Shown here: one piece after another, positions 1 through 6,057 of the stretch
How positions within the stretch are numbered: the stretch's first letter is position 1
Layout: the number at the start of each line of letters is the position of its first letter
NCBI GenBank assembly: GCA_945827765.1
Contig: CALZPS010000058.1
Location: forward strand, 1-8,214
From: an uncultured Lachnospiraceae bacterium
Lineage (GTDB): Bacteria; Bacillota; Clostridia; Lachnospirales; Lachnospiraceae
Direction of reading: 5' to 3'
DNA length: 8,214 nt
Notes under the pieces: model-generated
Told to the model about the DNA's origin: nothing
The model's database searches: none
Seen by the model: only the letters and a program-made list of their open reading frames with translations
Made by a program: the position numbers and the translations under genes

Positions 1-46
1 TACACAAGGAGTATCGTCGGCAGCGTCAGATGTGTATAAGAGACAG
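1..46 (+). other. Illumina Nextera adapter remnant (non-genomic)
   Basis: Bases 1-5 (TACAC) match the 3' end of the Illumina P5 oligo. Bases 6-13 (AAGGAGTA) match the Nextera i5 index commonly labelled S507/N507. Bases 14-46 match the 33-base Nextera read-1 transposase adapter end to end, and its last 19 bases (28-46, AGATGTGTATAAGAGACAG) are the Tn5 mosaic end. The three parts occur in the exact order and spacing of a library molecule, so this is untrimmed adapter joined to genomic DNA at base 47, not a natural transposon end. Any plus-strand reading frame starting here is spurious. Confidence 0.98.
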
Positions 47-335
47 ACAGTACCCGGATATCACCATACACTTTTCCCATCAACTGACCATTCTTCACCT
101 CATCACCGTCTTTGCAGTAAAATTCCACTTTTGTGTTCACATCCAAAAGTTCAAATACTCTCCGAAACACTTCCAATCCTGCAATCACGCCGTCCTGCTT
201 GCAGATTAAATCCACCTCGCCGGCCACAGCCTCTCTCATCACTGCGTTGGTCGTCACATCCTCACTGGAAATATCTTCCCGCAGTGCCTCCAGAATCAAC
301 TTGTCTGCCTGCAATGTCATTGTAATCGTATTCAT
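47..335 (-). CDS. nadC: Nicotinate-nucleotide pyrophosphorylase (quinolinate phosphoribosyltransferase), N-terminal part
   Basis: NadC joins quinolinate and PRPP, with decarboxylation, to give nicotinate mononucleotide, the last step of the de novo quinolinate branch of NAD synthesis; it is cytoplasmic. Only the first 96 of roughly 280 expected residues are present because the contig ends at the adapter. The visible part holds the family's N-terminal signature LREDISSEDVTT (18-29) and the segment DGVIAGLEVFRRVFELLD (48-65), matching the NadC N-terminal domain; the PRPP- and quinolinate-binding barrel is missing. The ATG at 335-333 overlaps the nadB stop (ATGA). It is preceded by AGGAGGAG (344-351), eight bases away, which fixes the start and suggests translational coupling to nadB. 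It is the third gene of nadABC. Confidence 0.95.
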
Positions 336-1531
336 AAAGATTTCTCCTCCTGTTCTGTTTTCGTCATTTTTCTTGCAGCCCGTTTTGCAAACACGAGCGA
401 CTCCAACAGCGAATTGCTCGCCAGACGGTTCGCCCCATGCACGCCGTTACAGCTCGTCTCACCCACCGCATACAGATGGGGCATAGAAGTCGCGCTGTCA
501 CTGTCCACCCAGACGCCGCCCATAAAATAATGCTGCGCCGGGACAACCGGAATCCATTCTTTCGTCACATCAAAGCCTTCCTCCAGACAATGCTGGTAAA
601 TGTGCGGAAAATGATTCAAAATAGTTTCCTTATCTATCCGTTCCATCGACAGCCAGACGTAATTGGTCTTATCCTTTTCCATCTGTTCCCGAATAGCCTT
701 TGTCACCACATCCCGCGGCAGCAGCTCATCCACAAAACGTTCTTTGTTCTTATTGTATAACAATGCACCTTCACCGCGCACGGATTCGGAAATCAAAAAC
801 CGCCTTCCGGGCTTTTCCGAGTACAGGGTGGTCGGATGAATCTGCACATAGTCCAAATGCTCCAGACGAATTCCATGCTTTTGGGAAATGTCCAGTGCAT
901 CCCCTGTCAAATGCGGAAAATTTGTAGAATGTCGGTAGCGCCCGCCGATGCCGCCGGTAGCAAACACCGTATCCTCCGCATAGATTTCAAGCTCGGTGAC
1001 ACCTTGTGGTGTGCAGTCTCCCGTTTGCTGTGCCTTGATGCCGATGCATTTCCCATCTTTTTCTATGATGTCCGTCATTGTCGTATACTCATACAATGTT
1101 ACATTTTTCAGTTGTTTCACCTGTTCAAGCAGCTTGCTTGTAATCTCCGCTCCGGTAATATCTTCGTGAAATAGTATCCTCGGTCTGGAATGCGCGCCCT
1201 CTCGAGTGTATAAAAACTCTCCGTTTTCTTTCGCAAATTCCACACCATATCCGACCAAATCACGAATGATTTCCCGGGAACCGCGAATCATAATATCCAC
1301 AGATTCCCTGCGGTTCTCATAATGTCCTGCCCGCATGGTATCCTCAAAATATCCGTCATAATCATCATCGTCCCGCAGTACACAGATACCTCCCTGCGCC
1401 AGAAAAGAATCACTGCTTTCCAAATCTGCTTTGGTAAGCATAATGATATCCTTCTCTTTGGGCAGATTCAACGCGCAGAACAATCCTGCCGCTCCGGTTC
1501 CGACGATAACAATATCTGTCTTCTGTTTCAT
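332..1531 (-). CDS. nadB: L-aspartate oxidase, short form
   Basis: This FAD enzyme oxidises L-aspartate to iminoaspartate, the substrate of NadA, in the cytoplasm; anaerobes are thought to reoxidise it with fumarate instead of oxygen. The Rossmann FAD motif is GTGAAG (11-16), followed by SDSFLAQGG (40-48), another FAD-contacting stretch. Residues matching the catalytic set of the fumarate reductase/NadB family are visible: His232 in QIHPTTL, Arg252-Gly-Glu, Arg273 in LPRDV, His334 in PAQHYFMGG and Arg369 in GANRLASNSLLE. At 399 residues it is shorter than the roughly 530-540 of E. coli or Bacillus NadB: the protein stops about 30 residues after Arg369 and lacks the C-terminal helical domain. 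All catalytic motifs are intact, and the stop sits neatly on the nadC start, so this looks like a natural short form and not a frameshift. The start ATG overlaps the nadA stop (ATGA), with a GAGGGGG ribosome site upstream. Confidence 0.95.
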   Translation of the reverse strand: MKQKTDIVIVGTGAAGLFCALNLPKEKDIIMLTKADLESSDSFLAQGGICVLRDDDDYDGYFEDTMRAGHYENRRESVDIMIRGSREIIRDLVGYGVEFAKENGEFLYTREGAHSRPRILFHEDITGAEITSKLLEQVKQLKNVTLYEYTTMTDIIEKDGKCIGIKAQQTGDCTPQGVTELEIYAEDTVFATGGIGGRYRHSTNFPHLTGDALDISQKHGIRLEHLDYVQIHPTTLYSEKPGRRFLISESVRGEGALLYNKNKERFVDELLPRDVVTKAIREQMEKDKTNYVWLSMERIDKETILNHFPHIYQHCLEEGFDVTKEWIPVVPAQHYFMGGVWVDSDSATSMPHLYAVGETSCNGVHGANRLASNSLLESLVFAKRAARKMTKTEQEEKSL

Positions 1532-2472
1532 GCCTGCCCCCTCTTATCATTGTCAGCAGACACACCTGCCTCTGCGAGTTCCAGCATCCTCTCCAGCGGC
1601 CGGATACACTTTTCGCGCATCTTCTCGTCGATATGCACCTCATTTTCCCCACTTTGGAGAACATGATATATCTTCTCCGGCGTAATCAGTTTCATATCCG
1701 CGCAGACTGGTTCTGTCACCGTAAAATAAAATTTCTTCTGCGGATTTTGCTTTTCCAGCTCATAGCGCACACCATTTTCCGTACAGATAATAAACTCCTT
1801 GCATGAACTCTTTGCCGCGCAGCCGATAATACCTGATGTGCTGCCGATATAATCTGACATTTCCAGCACCTCCCGCGGACATTCCGGGTGGGTAAGCACC
1901 TGTGCCTGCGGATGCTCTTTGCGCAGCGCGCAGATTTCCTCTGTCAGCATTTTTTCATGCACCGGGCAATAGCCGTCATTATAGATAAAATGTTTTTCCG
2001 GACAAGACTGCGCCACAAAATGAGCCAGATTTTTGTCCGGTATAAAGAAAATATTTTTGTTGGGCAATGCCTTCACGATTTTGACCGCATTGGCCGAAGT
2101 CACACAGACATCGGAATACATTTTCAATTCTGCGGTTGAATTGATATAGCAGACTACCGCCAGATCTTCATATGTATCCCTCATTTTCTGAATCTGTTCC
2201 GCCGTCGCCATATGTGCCATCGCGCAGTCGGCAGATGCATCCGGCATCAACACCGTTTTCTGCGGATTCAGTATTTTTGCACTCTCTCCCATAAAAGAAA
2301 CGCCGCAGAACACGATAACCTGCTCCTTAAGTCCCACTGCCACCTTACTTAGATAAAAGGAATCTCCGATGTAGTCGGCAATGGCCTGCACTTCAGGTCT
2401 GACATAATAATGCGCTAAAATCACCGCATTTTTCTCTTTTTTTAATTTCAGTATCTCTTCTGTCACTGACAT
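1528..2472 (-). CDS. nadA: Quinolinate synthase
   Basis: NadA condenses iminoaspartate with dihydroxyacetone phosphate to quinolinate using an oxygen-sensitive [4Fe-4S] cluster. At 314 residues it is the compact form, close to the roughly 300 of Thermotoga NadA and shorter than the Bacillus protein. The three cysteines expected to bind the cluster are Cys83 (DCAMAHM), Cys169 (GYCPVH) and Cys257 (PVCADMKLITPEKI), each in its family motif. Substrate-binding stretches are also present: AHYY (20-23), DSFYLS (37-42), MYSDVCVTSANA (118-129), HPEC (195-198) and GSTSGII (210-216). It is the first gene of nadABC, downstream of the promoter at 2513-2541. AGAGGG (2481-2486) lies about eight bases before the ATG. 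The last ten residues are polar and probably disordered. Identity is secure. Confidence 0.97.
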   Translation of the reverse strand: MSVTEEILKLKKEKNAVILAHYYVRPEVQAIADYIGDSFYLSKVAVGLKEQVIVFCGVSFMGESAKILNPQKTVLMPDASADCAMAHMATAEQIQKMRDTYEDLAVVCYINSTAELKMYSDVCVTSANAVKIVKALPNKNIFFIPDKNLAHFVAQSCPEKHFIYNDGYCPVHEKMLTEEICALRKEHPQAQVLTHPECPREVLEMSDYIGSTSGIIGCAAKSSCKEFIICTENGVRYELEKQNPQKKFYFTVTEPVCADMKLITPEKIYHVLQSGENEVHIDEKMREKCIRPLERMLELAEAGVSADNDKRGQA

Positions 2473-2480
2473 AAACTGTC

Positions 2481-2486
2481 CCTCTT
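2481..2486 (-). promoter_or_regulatory. nadA ribosome binding site
   Basis: AGAGGG followed by ACAGTTT and the ATG at 2472. It is weaker than the AGGAGG of nadC but correctly spaced, and supports the chosen nadA start. Confidence 0.6.
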
Positions 2487-2512
2487 TTCTTCCTTGATAC
2501 TTATTTCGTTAC

Positions 2513-2541
2513 AGTATAGCACTAAACTTTACATCTGACAA
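2513..2541 (-). promoter_or_regulatory. Sigma-A-type promoter of nadABC
   Basis: On the minus strand the -35 is TTGTCA (2536-2541), the spacer is exactly 17 bases, and the -10 is TATACT (2513-2518) preceded by TGC, an extended -10. Each hexamer differs from consensus at one position. The predicted transcript start is near 2506, giving a 5' leader of about 34 bases with the nadA ribosome site in it. This is the best promoter in the window and explains independent expression of nadABC from the upstream GH2 gene. Confidence 0.8.
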
Positions 2542-2554
2542 GACAGTTGTTGTC
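2537..2554 (-). promoter_or_regulatory. Candidate repressor operator overlapping the nadA -35 (possibly NiaR)
   Basis: Minus-strand GACAACAACTGTCTTGTC is an imperfect palindrome: GACAA and TTGTC arms separated by eight bases. Its right arm coincides with the -35 hexamer TTGTCA, a standard position for a repressor. In Firmicutes, nadABC is commonly repressed by NiaR (YrxA) when nicotinate is plentiful, and NiaR sites contain GACA/TGTC half-sites, which this resembles. Assignment to NiaR is inference; the niaR gene is not in the window and the match is from memory. Confidence 0.4.
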
Positions 2555-2570
2555 CGTTCTGTAAATGCGA

Positions 2571-2586
2571 ACAAAGATATCTTTGT
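2571..2586. repeat. 16-base perfect palindrome upstream of the nadA promoter
   Basis: ACAAAGATATCTTTGT is identical on both strands. It lies between the GH2 terminator and the nadA promoter, about 30 bases upstream of the -35. It could be a regulator binding site or a minor hairpin; nothing in the window identifies a partner. Confidence 0.5.
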
Positions 2587-2591
2587 ATATG

Positions 2592-2621
2592 AAAACCCCA
2601 CATGAAAGATTTCATGCGGGG
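2592..2621 (-). terminator. Intrinsic terminator after the GH2 gene
   Basis: The minus-strand transcript forms a hairpin 12 bases before the GH2 stop codon's downstream edge. CCCCGCATGAAA pairs with TTTCATGTGGGG (2596-2621), with one G-U pair and a very small loop, followed by UUUU (2592-2595) and an AU-rich stretch. The long GC-based stem plus U tract is typical of rho-independent termination. It separates the GH2 transcript from nadABC. On the plus strand the same stem is followed only by TAACTTTT, so it might work weakly in that direction. Confidence 0.85.
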
Positions 2622-2633
2622 TAACTTTTAAGA

Positions 2634-4892
2634 CTATTTCTTAATCTGATTCAACATCTGATTGATTGCAAGAACCTGTTCTTTCGGAACAGAACCAAAT
2701 CCAAGCATTCTTTTTACGGTAAATCCCATCATCATCTTCTGTGCTGCCGCAGGATCAATCTTGCTTGCCATCGCTTTCATACCCTTCTGTGGATCATCAT
2801 CATCCGGATTCTGATTACTCTGCTGCATTTTTTCCAACATGCCGCCGAGCAGCTTTGCACCTTCCGGATTTGCCATAATCTGTCCCATCGTATCATTGAT
2901 AGAGAAATATCCCTCCGGCTGTGTAATCTCAAACCAGTTGATGATATCTCCTGTTACCGGCATACGATAATCCGGATTTGGCTCATCCACCTTTCTGATC
3001 GTTGCAGTATCTTCGCATACACCAGCCTTTGCCACCAAAGTAGTCTCACCAACATTCTTAACCTCAAAGGAGAAGAAATGATCTTCGGCTGTCTGCTTGC
3101 CAACAGATTCACCATTTGCAAACAATTCTACTTCCGGCTGATTTGAATATACCTTAACGATAGTCACATCCTCGTCGCGGTCAACATAATTCTTGCTGCA
3201 AAGATGTACAAATGGCTCATCGGAAAGCCACGCCTTATATGCATAGAAGGAATCCTTCTTATATTTCCGGTCAAAGGTAACCAATCCCTTATTATTCATA
3301 CCCTTGCATCCGCCTTCATCCCGGGCATCTGCGGCAAAGTCAAACATATTCCACACATGTGTCGCCCAGATAAAGTCTCTGGTATAGAGCTGTTTGATGA
3401 GTTCCTCATGATAATGCGCCTGATATTCTTCCGAATAATCGCCCTGCTCCGGATGCGAAGTATGCCACTTGTATGCTTCTGCACCATACTCGCTCATTCC
3501 GATCGGGATATTTGGATACTTCTCATGGAACGCATCCATAAATGGTCCGTTCTCCACGATTTTACCGCCATACCATCCCAAGTACTGGTTGTAAGAAACG
3601 AGATCCGGAATCTCAATGTACTGGCTCTCCGAAATATCACACATAGAAATAACCGCCATCGTCGTCAGCCTTGTCTTATCCATTTCATGTACCATATCGT
3701 TTAAGATATGATGATTCTCTAACAGGTCCGGGTCATCCGCCCCCTGCATGGTAATCTCATTTGACAGACCCCAGAAGAAAATAGAGGCATGATTATAGTT
3801 CTGTACTACCAGCTCCTTCATCTGTGAAATCGTATTTTCACGTCCGGTTGGCATGTGTACAGAAATGTATGGAATCTCTGCCCAAAGTACAAATCCCAAT
3901 TCATCACAAAGGTCATAGAAGTACTGGTCATGCTGATAGTGTGCAAGACGGATTGTGGTTGCACCAAGTTCGTAAATAATCTTCGCATCTTCTTCATGCA
4001 TCTCAGGTGTTAATGCATTACCAATATGTGGTCTGTCCTGATGACGGGAAACACCACGAAGCGGATAATGCTCGCCATTTAAGAAAAATCCCTTTTTCGG
4101 ATCTACCGTGAAGGTACGACATCCAAAGCGTGTGGTTCTCTCATCCACAACTTCACCATTCTTCTTTAACTCTACGTGCATCGTATAAAGATGCGGATCC
4201 TTACGTCCATTCCAAAGATGTACATTCTCAATGGTCTGTTCTACTTCTGTCTGTTCGGCCGCTACGGTTACTGTATCAATAACCGTCTCTCCATCGGTAA
4301 TTGTAAATACCAATTCCTCCTCACTTGTGGCACCTGTAAGGAATACTTCTGTGGTGATTCTTGCATCACTGCCTGTCACTTCCGGTGTCACCTTGATGGC
4401 AGGACTTCCATAATAATCAAGATCAAAACGCGTCTCATCAACACAGATGAGTGATACTTTACGATACAGACCACCATAGAATGTGAAGTCGGCATTCTGC
4501 GGATAAACACGATCGTTCGGCGCATTGTCCACTGCGACGACGATCTCATTTTCTTCCTTCAAATAAGGTGTGATGTTGGCTCTCCATGTGGAATATCCGC
4601 CATCATGCTTTGCAGCGGATGTTCCGTTTACATACAACTCTGCGGATGAATTGGCCGCCTCAAATTCAATATATACTTCCTTACCTTCTGCTACTTCTGC
4701 TTTAGAAAGGTTCTTCGCATAATAGCAGGTGCCACGATAATAATCGCTGCCGCCATCCTGTCCATCATCACCATTCCAGGTGTGTGGCAGATCAAGCGTC
4801 TCCCAATTTCCTGCCGCTGTTGTATTCTCTGATATACTCACAGCATCTTTTGTAAATTTCCAATTGTTATTCCATGTAAATTTCTTGCTCAA
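2634..4892 (-). CDS. Glycoside hydrolase family 2 enzyme, probable beta-galactosidase, with helical C-terminal extension
   Basis: This is a retaining glycosidase expected to cleave beta-linked galactosides (or related sugars) inside the cell; no signal peptide or membrane segment is present. Domains in order: sugar-binding jelly roll (about 1-150), Ig-like domain (about 155-260), TIM barrel (about 265-560), a second Ig-like domain resembling DUF4982 (about 561-635), then a Met-rich helical tail (about 645-752). Catalytic residues are Glu379 as acid/base (NHASIFFWGLSNE, 367-379) and Glu468 as nucleophile (GMSEYGAEA, 465-473). LRGVSRHQD (278-286) and VWNMFDF (513-519) are further family motifs. 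The NNK at 533-535 falls where beta-glucuronidases have NxK, but the same motif occurs in many gut GH2 beta-galactosidases, so substrate is unproven. The start is TTG, chosen because AAAGGAGA lies seven bases upstream of it and an in-frame stop closes the frame just before. It is probably monocistronic, ended by the terminator at 2592-2621. Confidence 0.92.
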   Translation of the reverse strand: MSKKFTWNNNWKFTKDAVSISENTTAAGNWETLDLPHTWNGDDGQDGGSDYYRGTCYYAKNLSKAEVAEGKEVYIEFEAANSSAELYVNGTSAAKHDGGYSTWRANITPYLKEENEIVVAVDNAPNDRVYPQNADFTFYGGLYRKVSLICVDETRFDLDYYGSPAIKVTPEVTGSDARITTEVFLTGATSEEELVFTITDGETVIDTVTVAAEQTEVEQTIENVHLWNGRKDPHLYTMHVELKKNGEVVDERTTRFGCRTFTVDPKKGFFLNGEHYPLRGVSRHQDRPHIGNALTPEMHEEDAKIIYELGATTIRLAHYQHDQYFYDLCDELGFVLWAEIPYISVHMPTGRENTISQMKELVVQNYNHASIFFWGLSNEITMQGADDPDLLENHHILNDMVHEMDKTRLTTMAVISMCDISESQYIEIPDLVSYNQYLGWYGGKIVENGPFMDAFHEKYPNIPIGMSEYGAEAYKWHTSHPEQGDYSEEYQAHYHEELIKQLYTRDFIWATHVWNMFDFAADARDEGGCKGMNNKGLVTFDRKYKKDSFYAYKAWLSDEPFVHLCSKNYVDRDEDVTIVKVYSNQPEVELFANGESVGKQTAEDHFFSFEVKNVGETTLVAKAGVCEDTATIRKVDEPNPDYRMPVTGDIINWFEITQPEGYFSINDTMGQIMANPEGAKLLGGMLEKMQQSNQNPDDDDPQKGMKAMASKIDPAAAQKMMMGFTVKRMLGFGSVPKEQVLAINQMLNQIKK

Positions 4893-4996
4893 CGGTGCTC
4901 TCCTTTCAATAAATCATATTTTTGGCGAACTGCCTCTTGTATACTGGAATGTATGGGACCCCTTCTTCTCCTGTTTGCCTCCCGGGACTTACACAT
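4889..4996 (-). CDS. Possible 35-residue leader ORF before the GH2 gene
   Basis: An ATG at 4996-4994 opens a 35-codon frame that ends in TGA at 4891-4889, overlapping the GH2 start as TTGA. The predicted peptide is basic and begins MCKSREANRRRRG, with four consecutive AGG/AGA arginine codons. The GH2 ribosome site lies inside it, so ribosomes finishing this frame would stop on the GH2 start. There is only a poor ribosome site of its own (GAAGAAGA), and the purine-rich stretch may be untranslated leader. I do not recognise the peptide; a chance frame is quite possible. Confidence 0.2.
   Translation of the reverse strand: MCKSREANRRRRGPIHSSIQEAVRQKYDLLKGEHR
4890..4906 (-). promoter_or_regulatory. 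Ribosome binding site and TTG start of the GH2 gene
   Basis: AAAGGAGA (4899-4906), then GCACCG, then TTG at 4892-4890. The first in-frame codons upstream run into a TGA with no ATG or GTG between, so TTG is the only well-supported initiator; the next in-frame ATG lies far inside the gene. Confidence 0.8.
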
Positions 4997-5008
4997 TCTT
5001 CTTCGGCT

Positions 5009-5036
5009 ATTCTAGCATAAATGATTTTCCCCCAAA
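5009..5036 (-). promoter_or_regulatory. Weak candidate promoter for the GH2 gene
   Basis: TAGAAT (5009-5014) preceded by TGC is an extended -10. The -35 position (TTTGGG, 5031-5036, 16-base spacer) is poor. Start would be near 5002, giving a leader of about 110 bases. The rest of the 4893-5076 gap holds no clear terminator for the NYN gene, so read-through into the GH2 gene is also possible. Confidence 0.35.
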
Positions 5037-5076
5037 TTCATATTCAAAAATTCGCTTTCTCGTTCAGATTTTCTTG

Positions 5077-6057
5077 TTATTTTAATACTGCTCGGTTCTG
5101 CTCTCCATCTTCTTTCACCAAAATCTGCTCAAAACTGCGGATATATTGTTTAAATTGTGAATATCCATAATCCCTCACCTGAAAATCCCGGAATTCACTG
5201 CGTATTTTATTTCCCAAAGCTCCCAGAGTAATCCCCTGCGTTCCTGCGGCCTGAACTTCTCTCAGAATAAATTCTTCCACTTGTTCTTTCTTACTCTTAT
5301 CCTCATAAAGTGTCACCGTGACCGTCGTCCCTTCCTGTTTCAGTTTCAACCGGGGAAGAGTCTCCAGAAATTTTGACAGCAAGCTGTAACCATAACGGCG
5401 CACATCAAAATCCGGATACAATTTTACAAGACGGCTGCCTACTTCGCCAAGCCCCGTCTCTTTGTCGTTATTCTGATTCTCTGTGATAATCTTGGCAACC
5501 GCCTCTTCTATCTGGCTTCTTGTCACCGGAACACTCCTGCCTGCGGCGGATACATTTCCGCGTTTCATGCTCTTCTGTTCAGACTGCTCATTTTCCACCG
5601 TGCGCATTTCATTTCCCTGCACACTGTCCTCCAAAAGCAATTCTAATTCCGTGAAAATATCACACGCCTTGCGAAACGGCACCGGTGTCTTGCTTTCCCC
5701 CATACCGATGACCGTGCAGCCGCTCTCACGAAGTCTGCTCGCCAGTTTCGTGAAATCGCTGTCGCTTGAAACAAGGCAAAATCCATCCAGTTCACTTGTA
5801 TAAAGCATATCCATGGCATCGATAATCATCGCCGAGTCGGTAGCGTTTTTCCCATGGGTGTAGCTAAACTGCTGTATCGGCGTGATACTGTTCTGCAGCA
5901 GTACTTCTTTCCAGCTCGAATTCTGAGTGCTCGTCCAATCCCCATAAATCCTTTTGTATGTGACGTTTCCATACTTGGATAATTCATCTAATATTGGAGT
6001 GATATATTTCGCCGATACGTTGTCGGAATCAATCAAAAGTGCAAATCTGTTTTCCAT
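5077..6057 (-). CDS. NYN-domain putative RNase with two OST-HTH/LOTUS domains
   Basis: This is a predicted metal-dependent ribonuclease of the PIN-like NYN (LabA/DUF88) class with an RNA-binding tail; its targets are unknown. The NYN domain spans about 1-142. Candidate catalytic acids are Asp10 (LIDSDN, 8-13), Asp74 and Asp80 (TDSAMIIDA), and Asp99/Asp101 (SSDSDF). A polar linker (about 145-178) leads to two OST-HTH repeats: about 179-251, with DVRRYGYSLLSKFL, and about 257-320, with QVRDYGYSQFKQYI. The shared YGYS core shows they are tandem copies. Length is 326 residues. I chose the ATG at 6057 because AGGGAAGG lies about ten bases before it and the NYN beta-strand starts directly after; the upstream ATG at 6099 has no ribosome site and adds only 14 residues overlapping yfcE. 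It overlaps yfcE by 25 bases, implying coupled translation. The known fold is secure; a cellular role is inference. Confidence 0.88.
   Translation of the reverse strand: MENRFALLIDSDNVSAKYITPILDELSKYGNVTYKRIYGDWTSTQNSSWKEVLLQNSITPIQQFSYTHGKNATDSAMIIDAMDMLYTSELDGFCLVSSDSDFTKLASRLRESGCTVIGMGESKTPVPFRKACDIFTELELLLEDSVQGNEMRTVENEQSEQKSMKRGNVSAAGRSVPVTRSQIEEAVAKIITENQNNDKETGLGEVGSRLVKLYPDFDVRRYGYSLLSKFLETLPRLKLKQEGTTVTVTLYEDKSKKEQVEEFILREVQAAGTQGITLGALGNKIRSEFRDFQVRDYGYSQFKQYIRSFEQILVKEDGEQNRAVLK

Noticed and set aside
28..46. Tn5/IS50 mosaic end as evidence of a natural transposon
   Set aside because: It is embedded in a complete Nextera adapter with index and P5 bases and has no transposase or IS50 sequence beside it.
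32..325. Plus-strand ORF of 97 codons at the left end
   Set aside because: Its first bases are adapter sequence, and the rest runs antisense to nadC, which has family motifs and a consensus ribosome site.
332..1664. Frameshift in nadB suggested by antisense or alternate-frame ORFs near 1410-1664
   Set aside because: nadA and nadB are each intact with all motifs in one frame; the alternate frames carry no family motif.
3204..3704. Plus-strand ORF of 166 codons within the GH2 gene
   Set aside because: It is antisense to the catalytic barrel containing both active-site glutamates, has no ribosome site and no recognisable motif.
5049..5064. Catabolite-control (cre-like) site GAGAAAGCGAATTT upstream of the GH2 gene
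   Set aside because: Only the GAAAGCG half resembles cre; the second half lacks the symmetric CGCTTTC bases, and it lies upstream of the weak candidate promoter.
4893..5076. Terminator for the NYN gene
   Set aside because: I looked for a GC stem with a following U run on the minus strand and found only short AU-rich pairings around AAAAT/ATTTT.
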